The notes: generated by a model from the letters alone, not told the origin. 64,000 nt of DNA from Aurantiacibacter suaedae (GCF_005434915.1 NZ_SKCG01000001.1:992001-1056000); one strand, 5' to 3'; positions 51,245 to 60,463 are shown, numbered from the stretch's first letter. Numbers and translations are program-made.

Positions 51245-52828
51245 TTAGAAGCTGAGTGCCTTCACCAGCTTCACGCCCTGCAGCTTCTCCGCAGCAGTGA
51301 TTACTTCCTGCGGGATCGGCGCATCTACGCTCAGCAGCACGACCGCCTCGCCGCCCGTTTCCCGGCGACCGAGGTGGAAGGTGCCGATGTTGATGCCATG
51401 CTCGCCCATCAGCGAGCCGACGCGGCCGATGAAGCCGGGCGCATCCTCGTTGACGACATAGAGCATGTGGCCTTCGAGATCGGCCTCGATGCCGATGCCG
51501 AAGATTTCCACCAGACGCGCGCCCTTGTCGGCGAACAGTGTGCCGGCTACCGAGCGCGGCCCCGCGCTGGTCGCCACGGTCACGCGCAGCAGCGTGTTGT
51601 AGACGCCCTCGCCTTCATAGCGGACCGAGCGGACCTGAAGGCCCCGCTCCTTGGCGAGGTAAGGCGCATTGACCATGTTCACCGTGTCCGAATAGCGGCG
51701 CATAAAGCCCGCCAGCACCGCGCCCTCGATCGGCTTGCCGTTGAGGTCGGCAGCAGCGCCCGAACGCTCGATGCTGATCTCGGTGAGGTTGCCATGAGCC
51801 AGCTGGCTGACCAGCGAACCCAGCTTCTCGGCCAGCGCCATGTAGGGGCGCAGCTTTGGCGCTTCCTCGGCGCTGAGCGAAGGCATGTTGAGCGCGTTGG
51901 TGACACCGCCGTTGACGAGATAGTCGGCCATCTGCTCGGCCACCTGCAGCGCCACGTTGACCTGCGCTTCGGTGGTCGAGGCGCCGAGGTGCGGGGTGCA
52001 GATGAAGTTCGGGGTACCGAACAGCGGGTGCTCTTTGGCAGGCTCGCTGGCGAACACGTCGAGCGCGGCACCGGCGATGTGGCCGCTGTCGAGCAGGTCC
52101 TTGAGCGCCGCTTCGTCGATCAGGCCGCCGCGCGCGCAGTTGACGATCCGCACGCCCTTCTTGCACTGCTCGAGCCGCTCGCGGCTGAGGATGTTGCGGG
52201 TCTCGTCGGTGAGCGGGGTGTGCAGCGTGATGAAGTCGGCCTTTTCGAGCAGGGTGCCGAGGTCAGCCTTCTCCACGCCCATCTCGATGGCGCGCTCGGG
52301 CGTCAGGAACGGATCGTAGGCGACGACCTTCATCCGCAGGCCCAGCGCGCGGCTGGCGACGATCGAACCGATGTTGCCCGCGCCGATCAGGCCGAGCGTC
52401 TTGCCGGTCAGCTCGACGCCCATGAAGTCATTCTTCGGCCATTCGCCGTTCTGGGTACGCGCGTTGGCGGCGGGGATCTGGCGCGCCACAGCGAACATCA
52501 GCGCAATGGCGTGTTCGGCGGTGGTGATCGAGTTGCCGAACGGGGTGTTCATCACCACCACGCCCTGAGCCGAGGCAGCCGGGATATCGACGTTGTCGAC
52601 ACCGATACCGGCGCGGCCGATCACCTTGAGGTTGGGCGCGGCGGCGAGGATTTCGGGAGTGACCTTGGTCGAGCTGCGGATGGCGAGGCCGTCGTACTGG
52701 CCGATGATGGCCTTCAGCTCTTCAGGGGTCTTGCCGGTGATGACATCGACGTCGCAGCCGCGCTCTTCGAAGATCTTGGCGGCGTTGGGATCCATCTTAT
52801 CGGAAATGAGAACTTTGGGCTTAGTCAT
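51245..52828 (-). CDS. serA: D-3-phosphoglycerate dehydrogenase (long form with ACT domain)
   Basis: First step of serine synthesis. The 527-residue length is the long form: an N- and C-terminal split substrate domain, a Rossmann domain with KTLGLIGAGNIGSIVASRALGLRM, catalytic blocks VRIVNCARGGLIDEAAL and HPLFGTPNFICTPHLGASTTEAQ, then an intervening domain. A C-terminal ACT domain (GFIGRVGSLMGEHGINIGTFHLGRR) probably mediates serine feedback. The ATG at 52828 follows AGGAGC. It is third in the serC-DUF1348-serA run. Confidence 0.95.
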   Translation of the reverse strand: MTKPKVLISDKMDPNAAKIFEERGCDVDVITGKTPEELKAIIGQYDGLAIRSSTKVTPEILAAAPNLKVIGRAGIGVDNVDIPAASAQGVVVMNTPFGNSITTAEHAIALMFAVARQIPAANARTQNGEWPKNDFMGVELTGKTLGLIGAGNIGSIVASRALGLRMKVVAYDPFLTPERAIEMGVEKADLGTLLEKADFITLHTPLTDETRNILSRERLEQCKKGVRIVNCARGGLIDEAALKDLLDSGHIAGAALDVFASEPAKEHPLFGTPNFICTPHLGASTTEAQVNVALQVAEQMADYLVNGGVTNALNMPSLSAEEAPKLRPYMALAEKLGSLVSQLAHGNLTEISIERSGAAADLNGKPIEGAVLAGFMRRYSDTVNMVNAPYLAKERGLQVRSVRYEGEGVYNTLLRVTVATSAGPRSVAGTLFADKGARLVEIFGIGIEADLEGHMLYVVNEDAPGFIGRVGSLMGEHGINIGTFHLGRRETGGEAVVLLSVDAPIPQEVITAAEKLQGVKLVKALSF

Positions 52829-52888
52829 GAGAATGCTCCTGTCGCAGGAAATATCGGGTGCACGGCGCACACAGCGCCGCAATCGGGA

Positions 52889-53353
52889 TTAGAGACCGAG
52901 GTCGGAAAGGCCGGGATGGTCCGCCGGACGCGGGCCCTGAGGCCAATGAAACAGGCGTTCGCCTTCCGAAATCGGCACGTCGTTGATGCTGGCAAGGCGC
53001 ACGGCCATCAGCCCCTCGGCATCGAACTGCCAGTTCTCGTTCCCGTAGGAGCGGAACCAGTCACCCGCCGCGTTGTGCCACTCATAGGCAAAACGGGCGG
53101 CGATGCGGTTGCCTTCAAAGGCCCAGACTTCCTTGATCAGCCGATATTCGAGCTCGCGTTCCCACTTGGCAGTGAGGAAGGCGACGATCGCATCGCGGCC
53201 GCACATGAATTCCGAGCGGTTCCGCCAGCGGCTGTCGGGCGTATAGGCGAGCGCGACCTTTGCAGGGTCGCGCCCGTTCCATGCGTCCTCGGCCATCCGC
53301 GCCTTTTGCGCGGCGGTTTCGGCGGTGAAGGGCGGAAGGGGCGGACGCGCCAT
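52889..53353 (-). CDS. DUF1348 (NTF2-like fold) protein
   Basis: A 154-residue member of the SnoaL/NTF2-like DUF1348 family: [44 protein letters not shown] and [31 protein letters not shown] small cone-shaped pocket is expected, but no function is established. AGAGG lies seven bases before the ATG at 53353. It sits between serC and serA on the same strand (25 and 60 bp gaps), so it is probably co-expressed with serine synthesis. Confidence 0.88.
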   Translation of the reverse strand: MARPPLPPFTAETAAQKARMAEDAWNGRDPAKVALAYTPDSRWRNRSEFMCGRDAIVAFLTAKWERELEYRLIKEVWAFEGNRIAARFAYEWHNAAGDWFRSYGNENWQFDAEGLMAVRLASINDVPISEGERLFHWPQGPRPADHPGLSDLGL

Positions 53354-53378
53354 GGCGTTACCTCTTGTTGCCAACCTC

Positions 53379-54539
53379 TTAGAGGTTGCCGGCCTTGAGC
53401 TCTTCGTAAGCCCACTCGATCCACGGCAGCAGGCGCGCTATGTCTTCGCTTTCGAGCGAACCGCCACACCAGATCCGCAGGCCCGGAGGCGCATCGCGGT
53501 AGCCGTTGAAGTCGAAACCGACCTCAAGCTCTTCGAGCTTCTTGGCGATTTTGCCCGGAACGGCGGCCTTGTCTTCGTCGGACAGGCTGTCGATCCACTC
53601 GCCCTGGAAGACCATGCACACGCCGGTGTTGGTCTGCTGCGCCGGGTCCGCAACCATATTGCGCAGCCACGGGGTCGCCTCGATCCAGTCCTTGACAATC
53701 TTGGCATTGGCATCGGCGCGGGCAAACATCGCCTCGCGGCCGCCGATTTCCTTCACCCACTCAAGCGCGGCGATATAGTCTTCGGTCGCCAGCATCGAGG
53801 GGGTGTTGATCGTTGCACCTTCGAAGATCGCCTTGTCGATGGCGCCCTTCTTCTTGATGCGGAACAGCTTGGGCAGCGGCCACTCGGGATCGTAGCTGTT
53901 GATCCGCTCCACCGCCTTGGGCGACAGGATCATCATGCCGTGCTGCGCTTCGCCGCCCAGCACCTTCTGCCACGAATAGGTGGTCACATCGAGCTTGGCC
54001 CAGTCCATCTCCATCGCGAAGACGGCGCTGGTCGCGTCGTTGATGGCAAGACCCTTGCGGTCAGCCGCGAGCCAGTCGGTGTTCGGGATCTTCGCGCCCG
54101 AGGTCGTGCCGTTCCAGGTGAACACCACGTCGTTGTCCTGCGGAACTTGCGTCAGATCGGGAATTTCGCCGTAACCAGCATCAAGGATCTGCAGGTCTTT
54201 CAGCTTGAGCTGCTTGGCCGCATCCTGAATCCACACGTTGCCAAAGCTTTCCCACGCCGCGATCGTCGCGGGACGCGCGCCGAGCATCGTCCACATCGCG
54301 CATTCCAGCGCGCCGGTATCGGAGCCGGGCATGATGCCGACCAGATAGTCGTCGGGAACGCCGAGTAGCTCACGGGTGAGGTCGATGGCATATTTCAGCC
54401 GGCCCTTGGCGTATTTGCCGCGGTGCGAGCGACCGAGCGAACGGGTATCGAGCTTGTCGATAGACCAGCCGGGAGGCTTGCACGTAGGACCGGATGAAAA
54501 GAAGGGGCGCTCAGGCTTGAGCGTAGGTTGCTTAGTCAT
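53379..54539 (-). CDS. serC: Phosphoserine aminotransferase
   Basis: Second enzyme of serine synthesis, a PLP aminotransferase. The 386-residue protein is of the alphaproteobacterial type: [28 protein letters not shown] at the start, then [20 protein letters not shown], and the PLP Lys in [21 protein letters not shown] lies shortly upstream of the ATG at 54539, inside a small hairpin. It heads the serC-DUF1348-serA operon. Confidence 0.95.
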   Translation of the reverse strand: MTKQPTLKPERPFFSSGPTCKPPGWSIDKLDTRSLGRSHRGKYAKGRLKYAIDLTRELLGVPDDYLVGIMPGSDTGALECAMWTMLGARPATIAAWESFGNVWIQDAAKQLKLKDLQILDAGYGEIPDLTQVPQDNDVVFTWNGTTSGAKIPNTDWLAADRKGLAINDATSAVFAMEMDWAKLDVTTYSWQKVLGGEAQHGMMILSPKAVERINSYDPEWPLPKLFRIKKKGAIDKAIFEGATINTPSMLATEDYIAALEWVKEIGGREAMFARADANAKIVKDWIEATPWLRNMVADPAQQTNTGVCMVFQGEWIDSLSDEDKAAVPGKIAKKLEELEVGFDFNGYRDAPPGLRIWCGGSLESEDIARLLPWIEWAYEELKAGNL

Positions 54540-54544
54540 GTATT

Positions 54545-54596
54545 CTCTCCTTTCAGAGAGCTCGCGCGGCGTTGGGACCGCGTGGCCCGGCGCCGC
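54545..54596 (-). promoter_or_regulatory. Structured leader upstream of serC, with the ribosome site in a hairpin
   Basis: On the minus strand a large hairpin with arms GCGGCG/CGCCGC (54596-54566), with an inner GGG-A-CC/GG-CCC stem, is followed by a small hairpin CTCTC-TGAAAG-GAGAG (54560-54545). The 3' arm of the small hairpin is the Shine-Dalgarno GGAGAG. A TTGACA box lies at 54623-54618. This resembles the serC RNA motif described upstream of serC in alphaproteobacteria, but I cannot run the covariance model here. Confidence 0.5.
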
Positions 54597-54734
54597 ACCT
54601 AAAGACGCATTGCCCAATGTCAATCGCAGATCGCTGGCCTGTGCCTGCACAAGGTCCGCTTACGGATGACGCGGCGTGCAATTATCTGCGGCTGGCAAGG
54701 TTACCTTAAGCATGGGTGCGTCAAATTGGCGGCC

Positions 54735-55415
54735 ATGCGACGATTGGCAGCCCTGTTGATTCTGGCCTCGACGCTCGCGGGCTGTTCGCTGGTGCCGGAA
54801 CGCTCGGGCCGGCAGGCGAGCACGCCGCGTACCGCCGATTCGCGCGCCACCGCCGTGCCCATCCGCACTGTGGACCGGGCCTGCATGGCCGATCTCGGAG
54901 GCAGCGGTGCGCGCTTTACACCCCTGCCCGACCGCTATGACGGAAACGGCTGCACCAACCTCGGCACGGTGCAGCTGATTGCCTTGAGCAGCGACGATGG
55001 CGAAATGGCACTCAGCAACATCGGAGCGGTAACCTGCCCGGTCAGCCAGGCCTTCGCTGGCTGGGCGCGCTACGGCGTCGACCGGGCCGCACGCCAGATC
55101 CTTGGCTCCAGGCTGGTGCGGATCGAAACATATGGCAGCTACAACTGCCGCAATGTGGCCGGAACCTCGCGCCGCAGCGCCCATGCCACCGCCGCCGCCA
55201 TCGACATTTCGGCATTCGTGTTCGCCGATGGGCGGCGTGTGTCGGTGCTCGATGACTGGAACGGCGGGTCCACCGCCGAGCGCCAGTTTTTGCGCGTCGT
55301 TCAGACGTCAGCCTGCCGCCGGTTCGGGACCGTGCTCGGCCCTGAATACAATTCCGCCCATCGAAACCATTTCCACCTCGAAGGTGTCGCCGAAGGCAAG
55401 AGTTTCTGCCGCTAG
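54735..55415 (+). CDS. Extensin-like C-terminal domain lipoprotein
   Basis: A 226-residue protein with signal peptide and lipobox STLAGC. The C-terminal ~150 residues form the bacterial extensin-like domain, a zinc-peptidase-like fold: YGSYNCRNVAGTSRRSAHATAAAIDISAF contains the His-Asp pair and NSAHRNHFHLE the closing His residues of a D,D-peptidase-type (M15/LAS) metal site. A peptidoglycan or envelope role is plausible. The start at 54735 is the family start. Confidence 0.85.
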   Translation: MRRLAALLILASTLAGCSLVPERSGRQASTPRTADSRATAVPIRTVDRACMADLGGSGARFTPLPDRYDGNGCTNLGTVQLIALSSDDGEMALSNIGAVTCPVSQAFAGWARYGVDRAARQILGSRLVRIETYGSYNCRNVAGTSRRSAHATAAAIDISAFVFADGRRVSVLDDWNGGSTAERQFLRVVQTSACRRFGTVLGPEYNSAHRNHFHLEGVAEGKSFCR

Positions 55416-55452
55416 GCCGCTTGAGGCGACGGGCTAGCCCGCCTCCCCCAAC

Positions 55453-56151
55453 CTAGCCTATGCGCCTTTCCAGCGGCATACGAGGCGGCTCTTCGGAAGC
55501 TTCGCCAAGCCTTTGCCCACCGGCGGGCCCGGCCTCGTGCGGCACACCTTCCAATCCGGCATCGAGCCGCATCCGCACAGCTTCGGCGGCATGGCCAGCG
55601 CCAAGCTTGTCCATCATATTGGCGCGGTGAATTTCCACCGTGCGCGGGCTTATCTCTAGCTCGCGCGCAATGGCCTTGTTCGAGCACCCTTCCGACAGCC
55701 ATTCGAGCACTTCGCGCTCGCGCTTGGAAAGGGTGCCGATGCGGCGGCGCGCGTCGATCAGTCTGCGCCGCGCCTCCGCATGGCGGCCCGCGTCCGATAC
55801 GAGATGCGCAATCATCCGGCCCAGTTCTTCCACCGTTAGCGGCAGCTCCATATAATCGAGGGCCCCTGCCTGAATCGCGTCAACAACTTCTTCCACTCCG
55901 GGGTTTTCTTTCGCGGCGACCAGCGGGACCCAGATGCCTTGCTCCCCCAATTTATCGAGCAGGGCTTCCGCCCCGTTTTCAAGAACATCGTCGCAGGCGA
56001 CGATGACCCCGCCTCGCGGTGGTCTGTCAAACATCTCATCGAGATCTGCATAGACCTCCGCATGGTGCCCCAGCGAAAATGCCAGCCGCGCCTGTTCTGC
56101 CCTGGTGCGGCTGGTGCCGCCGACGATGTGAAGTGTGATCCTGTTGTCCAT
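55453..56151 (-). CDS. LuxR/FixJ-type response regulator with degenerate receiver
   Basis: A 232-residue regulator with a C-terminal LuxR helix-turn-helix: TLSKREREVLEWLSEGCSNKAIARELEISPRTVEIHRANMMDKLGA (141-186), a clear FixJ-type output domain. The N-terminal receiver is degenerate: the acidic pair at the first loop is Gly11-Gly12, the conserved Thr is Ala, and the Lys before the Pro is Leu in MELP (101-104). An Asp pair at 54-55 remains. It is downstream of the Anbu operon on the same strand, after a 187-bp gap. Confidence 0.85.
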   Translation of the reverse strand: MDNRITLHIVGGTSRTRAEQARLAFSLGHHAEVYADLDEMFDRPPRGGVIVACDDVLENGAEALLDKLGEQGIWVPLVAAKENPGVEEVVDAIQAGALDYMELPLTVEELGRMIAHLVSDAGRHAEARRRLIDARRRIGTLSKREREVLEWLSEGCSNKAIARELEISPRTVEIHRANMMDKLGAGHAAEAVRMRLDAGLEGVPHEAGPAGGQRLGEASEEPPRMPLERRIG

Positions 56152-56338
56152 GACTGCGAAGTAGCCCGTAAATTTCGCTCGGCGCACTTCGTATTGCTAC
56201 GGAAACAGTGAGATAGAGCCCGCTATTCGCTCAGATCCGGCCGATTTGCGCGGTTAATATGCCCCCAAACTGGAGCTAAACCGGCGTTTTGCCTGCAACA
56301 ATCCCTAGGCACTTTGGCGAAGTCGCAGACGAATCAGA

Positions 56339-57094
56339 TCACGGGATTTTGCTTGCCGTATCCATCTCGTAGTCGGGCAGCGACTGAAACGCATTTTTCA
56401 GGGCGTCGCCCCAGCTTGACGATATTTCTTCGAAATAGGGATCGCCCGCCTCGATCCGGCGTTCATGCTGCGGCTCGAATACATCGCGTTCGAGCACCAT
56501 CAGGTCGAGCGGAAGACCCACAGACAGGTTTGCCTTGAGGGTCGAATCCATGCTCACCATCAGCAGCTTCACCGCCGCCTCGAAGCTCATCGTGCGTTCA
56601 TAGGCGCGCAGCAGGATCGGGCGACCGTACTTGGTCTCTCCAATCTGGAAGAAAGGTGTGTCGACGCTGGCTTCGATGAAATTGCCCTCGGGGTAGATCA
56701 TGAAAAGGCGCGGCTCCATGCCCTTGATCTGTCCCGCGAGGATCAAAGAGGCGGTGAACCGGCTGCCGCCGCTCGCCCCGTTGTTCTTCTGCGTGTCGCC
56801 GATTGTCTCGCGCAGCATGTTGCCCATCTCGACCGCGACCTGGAACATGGTGGGCAGTTCGAGCAGGCTGTTCGAACGATCTTCCGGCGCTTTCGAGCGT
56901 TCCTCCAGCTTGGAGATCACCGCCTGCGTGGTCGCAAGGTTGCCGGCCGACATGATCGAAATGACCCTCTCACCCGGCACCGACCAAGTGTGCATCTTGC
57001 GAAACACCGAAATGTTGTCGACGCCCGAATTGGTGCGCGTGTCGCTCATCAGGACGAGGCCCTTATCGAGCACCATGCCAACACAATATGTCAT
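56339..57094 (-). CDS. anbu: Anbu-type proteasome-like peptidase
   Basis: Anbu (ancestral beta-subunit) is a relative of the proteasome beta subunit and HslV. The 251-residue protein begins Met-Thr-Tyr-Cys-Val-Gly, so removal of Met exposes the catalytic Thr without a propeptide. The supporting residues are in place: Asp in SDTRTNSGVD, Lys in FRKMH, and the Ser/Gly run of NNGASGGSRFTASLILAG. These are the standard Ntn-hydrolase positions. Last gene of the ATP-grasp/alpha-E/transglutaminase/Anbu operon, 65 bp after the transglutaminase. Confidence 0.92.
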   Translation of the reverse strand: MTYCVGMVLDKGLVLMSDTRTNSGVDNISVFRKMHTWSVPGERVISIMSAGNLATTQAVISKLEERSKAPEDRSNSLLELPTMFQVAVEMGNMLRETIGDTQKNNGASGGSRFTASLILAGQIKGMEPRLFMIYPEGNFIEASVDTPFFQIGETKYGRPILLRAYERTMSFEAAVKLLMVSMDSTLKANLSVGLPLDLMVLERDVFEPQHERRIEAGDPYFEEISSSWGDALKNAFQSLPDYEMDTASKIP

Positions 57095-57159
57095 CGATCA
57101 ATCTTCCTATGGCGGCAAGCCCGTTTGCGGGTCAGGCCGCGTTCCTCTTCACCACGCCT

Positions 57160-57975
57160 CTATTGTTCGGCGCTGCGCTGTTCAACCTCGAGTTCGACAT
57201 GGAAGTCTTCGGTCACGGTGTCGAAGCTGATCCCGGTGACCGGCGCGGCATCGCGATAGTCGCGGCCCGTGGCCACGCGCACATAGCGCGGATCGGGGCT
57301 GATGCCGTTGGATACGTCGAACCCGACCCAGCCTAGCGAGGGCACCCAAGCCTCGGCCCAGGCGTGCGTTGCCTCCTGTTCGATGCGGTCGTCCATCATC
57401 AGATAGCCGCTGACATAGCGCGCCGGAATATCGATCGCGCGCGCGGCGGCGATGAAGATATGGGCATGGTCCTGACACACGCCCTTGCCCGCCACGGCGG
57501 CGGCTTCGGCAGTGGTGGTGGAATTGGTTGCGCCCGTCACATATTCCACCGTTTCGAGGATGGCGGCGGAAAGGTTGTGCAACGTCTCGACCATGCCCTC
57601 CTCGCTGCGCTCCACCTTGGCGATGATCTGACGGATCTTCGGTCCGGGCCGCGTCAGGTCGGTGTACGATAGAAACGACCACAAGGGCAGGTGCCCGGCA
57701 TGGCGCCCGACAACGCCCGCCTGGTCCTGCGTCTCGACCGTGCCGCTGCACCCCACGACCACCTCGCTCGCGCCTTCCTCAACCGTGATCAATGTCACGT
57801 GGTTGTGGTTCTGGTCGTCATAGACCAGCTCTTCCCGGGCGTTTTCATAGACCATCTGCCAGTCGATGATCTTCTGACCCTGCGTTTCCTTGGGCGTCAG
57901 CCGCAGGCGCTGGATCGCATAGCCCACCTCGTGGGCGAAGCGGTAACGGGTGGTGTGGCGGATCTTTAGTCGCAT
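57160..57975 (-). CDS. Transglutaminase-like protein of the Anbu operon
   Basis: A 271-residue papain-fold protein. The N-terminal ~100 residues are the beta-rich transglutaminase N-domain (RLKIRHTTRYRFAHEVGYAIQRLRLTPKETQGQ). The catalytic triad is Cys167 in AGKGVCQDHAH, His204 in EATHAWAEAWVP and Asp220 in GWVGFDVSNG. It could act as an amidase/peptidase or cross-linking enzyme. It follows the alpha-E gene by 20 bases and precedes Anbu, exactly as in known Anbu loci. Confidence 0.93.
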   Translation of the reverse strand: MRLKIRHTTRYRFAHEVGYAIQRLRLTPKETQGQKIIDWQMVYENAREELVYDDQNHNHVTLITVEEGASEVVVGCSGTVETQDQAGVVGRHAGHLPLWSFLSYTDLTRPGPKIRQIIAKVERSEEGMVETLHNLSAAILETVEYVTGATNSTTTAEAAAVAGKGVCQDHAHIFIAAARAIDIPARYVSGYLMMDDRIEQEATHAWAEAWVPSLGWVGFDVSNGISPDPRYVRVATGRDYRDAAPVTGISFDTVTEDFHVELEVEQRSAEQ

Positions 57976-57995
57976 GGTGGGCTTGCTCCGCTGGC

Positions 57996-58958
57996 TCAGG
58001 CGATGAAGCGGTAATCTTCCGCAATAGCGCCGGCTAGCTTGTTGTTATCAGCGATGAAACCGAGCAGGAACTCGTGCAGACCCTGTTCGAAAATCGCCTC
58101 GACGGTAATTTCACTGAGCTTCATGTCAGCCTCGCGCATGGTCTCGTGGACCTTGCCCTCGCGGCCGTGGAACTGGGCAAGATGAAACAGGTTTTCGCGC
58201 ATCGCGTGATAACAGAATATCAGGCTGCGCGGGAACCGGTCGTCGAGGATCAGGAAATCCGCAATCGAGCGAATGTCGCTGCGCCCGGCGTTAAGCCAGC
58301 GATAAGCCCGCTCTGCCGAGAGTGAGCGCAGCACATTATCCCACTGGCCCGCATCGAGCGGGGTGCCGACGTAAGAAAGCGACGGCAGCAGCAGATAGTA
58401 CTTCACGTCCAGAATGCGCGCGGTGTTATCTGCCCGTTCAAGAAAGGTGCCGGCGCGGGCGAAGCTGTAAATCTCGTTACGCAGCATCGAGCCATGAGTG
58501 GCCCCGCGCACGACCGCGCTTTCGCGCCGGATCGCCATCAGCACCTCGTGCAGATTGGCCGAGCGCACTTGCTTCGAAAGCAGCTCGCGCAGGCTCATCC
58601 AACCCTCGTTGACCGATTCCCACACCTCAGCCGTGATCGCCGAGCGGCACATGCGCGCATTCAGCCGCGCCCGCTCCATCATCGAGAGCACGCTTTCCGG
58701 ATTGTTCTTCGACCGCAGCACGAAATCGCAGACGTGCGATCCGGAATATTCATCATACTGGGTGAGGTAGGAATCCTTCAGCCCCAGCGTCGTGAGCACG
58801 GAGGCCCATTCCTGGCTCGCCATCTGGGCCCCGCGGGTGAGCGCCATGCGCTGCCCTGCCGCGAGCAAGCGAGCGGTGTTCTCCGCCCGCTCCAGATAGC
58901 GATACATCCAGAAGGTGGCGTTGGCCGTCCGGCCGAGGATATGCGTTCTATTGGCCAT
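57996..58958 (-). CDS. Alpha-E domain (DUF403) protein of the Anbu operon
   Basis: A 320-residue, almost wholly helical protein: RTANATFWMYRYLERAENTARLLAAGQRMAL, SVLSMMERARLNARMCRSAITAEVWESVNE, and FLERADNTARILDVKYYLLLPS. Repeats of RAENTAR/RADNTAR carry conserved Glu and Arg. DUF403 proteins always accompany circularly permuted ATP-grasp enzymes and have no known activity. The start shares one base with the stop of the ATP-grasp gene. Confidence 0.93.
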   Translation of the reverse strand: MANRTHILGRTANATFWMYRYLERAENTARLLAAGQRMALTRGAQMASQEWASVLTTLGLKDSYLTQYDEYSGSHVCDFVLRSKNNPESVLSMMERARLNARMCRSAITAEVWESVNEGWMSLRELLSKQVRSANLHEVLMAIRRESAVVRGATHGSMLRNEIYSFARAGTFLERADNTARILDVKYYLLLPSLSYVGTPLDAGQWDNVLRSLSAERAYRWLNAGRSDIRSIADFLILDDRFPRSLIFCYHAMRENLFHLAQFHGREGKVHETMREADMKLSEITVEAIFEQGLHEFLLGFIADNNKLAGAIAEDYRFIA

Positions 58959-60382
58959 CAGTCGTCCAGCACCCAGCTATCTTTCGTGCCGCCGCCCTGG
59001 CTCGAATTGACCACCAGCGATCCCTTCTTCAACGCTACACGGGTCAGCCCGCCGGGCGTGATGTCCACGCCCGTGGGCGAGCACAGCACAAAGGGTCGCA
59101 GATCGACATGACGCGGCGCGAGCCCCTCGCGGGTGAGGATCGGACAGGTCGACAGCGACAGCGTCGGCTGGGCGATGTAATTCTCCGGCTTGGCTTCCAG
59201 CTTCTGGCGGAAGGCGGCGATCTCTTTCTTAGAGGAGGTCGGGCCGATCAGCATACCATAACCGCCCGAGCCGTGGACTTCCTTCACCACCAGCTCAGCC
59301 AGATTGTCGAGCACATAGCTAAGCGCATCGGGATCGGCGCAGCGCCAGGTTTCGACATTGGGCAGAAGCGGCTTCTCGCCAGTGTAGAACTCGACGATCT
59401 CTGGCATGAATGAATAGATCGCCTTGTCGTCGGCGACGCCGGTGCCCGGCGCATTGGCAATCGTAACGTTGCCCGCACGATAGACGTCCATGATTCCCGG
59501 CACACCGAGCACCGAATCCGGGTTGAAAGTGAGCGGATCGAGGAAATCGTCGTCAACCCGGCGATAGATCACATCAACCGGCTGATAGCCCGCCGTGGTG
59601 CGCATTTGCACCTTGCCATTGAACACCCGCAGGTCGCTACCTTCGACCAGTTCGGCGCCCATCTGATCGGCAAGAAAAGCGTGCTCGAAATAGGCCGAAT
59701 TGTAGATGCCCGGGGTGAGCACTGCGATCGAGGGTTTCGGCCCCGCCCCTTCGGGCGCGCAGGCAGCAAGGCTGGCAGCGAGGCGCGAGGGATAGTCCGA
59801 CACCGGCCTCACTGACACGTGACTGAACAGCTCGGGGAACATCGCCATCATCGTCTCGCGGTTTTCGAGCATGTACGAGACGCCCGAAGGCGTGCGCGCA
59901 TTATCTTCGAGCACCATAAACTCGTCAGGTCCTGTGCGTACCAGGTCGATCCCGACGATATGGGTGTAAACCCCGCCCGGCGGGGTGAAGCCCACCATCT
60001 GCGGCAGCCAGGCATCGTTGTTGCGGAACAGACGCTCTGGCAGGCGGCCCGCGCGGATGATCTCCTGCCGGTGGTAAAGATCGTGCATGAAGGCGTTCAG
60101 CGCCCTCACCCGCTGTTCGATCCCGCGCGATAGCCGCCGCCATTCGCCACCGGTGATGATGCGCGGCACCATGTCAAACGGGATCAGCCGTTCCTCGGCG
60201 TCATCCTCGCCATAGACGTTGAAGGTGATGCCGGTTTTGCGGAAGAAGGTCTCGGCCTCGAAGCTTTTCGAGTGGATCCACCGCTCGTCCTGCTGCGAGA
60301 GCCATTCGTTATATCCGGCATAGGCCGGGCGCACCGATCCGTCGGGTGCGTGCATCTCGTCAAAGCCGGGTTCGCTGGTCAT
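58958..60382 (-). CDS. Circularly permuted type 2 ATP-grasp protein (DUF404/DUF407)
   Basis: A 474-residue ATP-grasp enzyme expected to form peptide-like amide bonds. It has VYGEDDAEERLIPFDMVPRII near the N-terminus, then DEFMVLEDNARTPSGVSYMLENRETMM with the metal-binding Glu/Asn. The nucleotide loop VVKEVHGSGGYGMLIGP has its glycine run at 371-377, and the C-terminal signature is NSSQGGGTKDSWV (459-471). AAAGGAG lies four bases before the ATG. First gene of the Anbu operon, 81 bp from the upstream alpha/beta hydrolase. Confidence 0.94.
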   Translation of the reverse strand: MTSEPGFDEMHAPDGSVRPAYAGYNEWLSQQDERWIHSKSFEAETFFRKTGITFNVYGEDDAEERLIPFDMVPRIITGGEWRRLSRGIEQRVRALNAFMHDLYHRQEIIRAGRLPERLFRNNDAWLPQMVGFTPPGGVYTHIVGIDLVRTGPDEFMVLEDNARTPSGVSYMLENRETMMAMFPELFSHVSVRPVSDYPSRLAASLAACAPEGAGPKPSIAVLTPGIYNSAYFEHAFLADQMGAELVEGSDLRVFNGKVQMRTTAGYQPVDVIYRRVDDDFLDPLTFNPDSVLGVPGIMDVYRAGNVTIANAPGTGVADDKAIYSFMPEIVEFYTGEKPLLPNVETWRCADPDALSYVLDNLAELVVKEVHGSGGYGMLIGPTSSKKEIAAFRQKLEAKPENYIAQPTLSLSTCPILTREGLAPRHVDLRPFVLCSPTGVDITPGGLTRVALKKGSLVVNSSQGGGTKDSWVLDD

Positions 60383-60463
60383 GCAACTCCTTTGTGCGAT
60401 GCAGCATGACAGGAACTTTGCCCCGCGCCAAGTGCCCTCGCGACAGTTTTTTTAATCGATGCT

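Noticed and set aside
51074-53398. Very long plus-strand open frame opposite serA, DUF1348 and the end of serC
   Set aside because: It overlaps confident genes on the other strand and has no protein family features.
60448-60454. T7 run as a plus-strand terminator
   Set aside because: No stem-loop precedes it and there is no plus-strand gene to terminate; it lies between two minus-strand genes.
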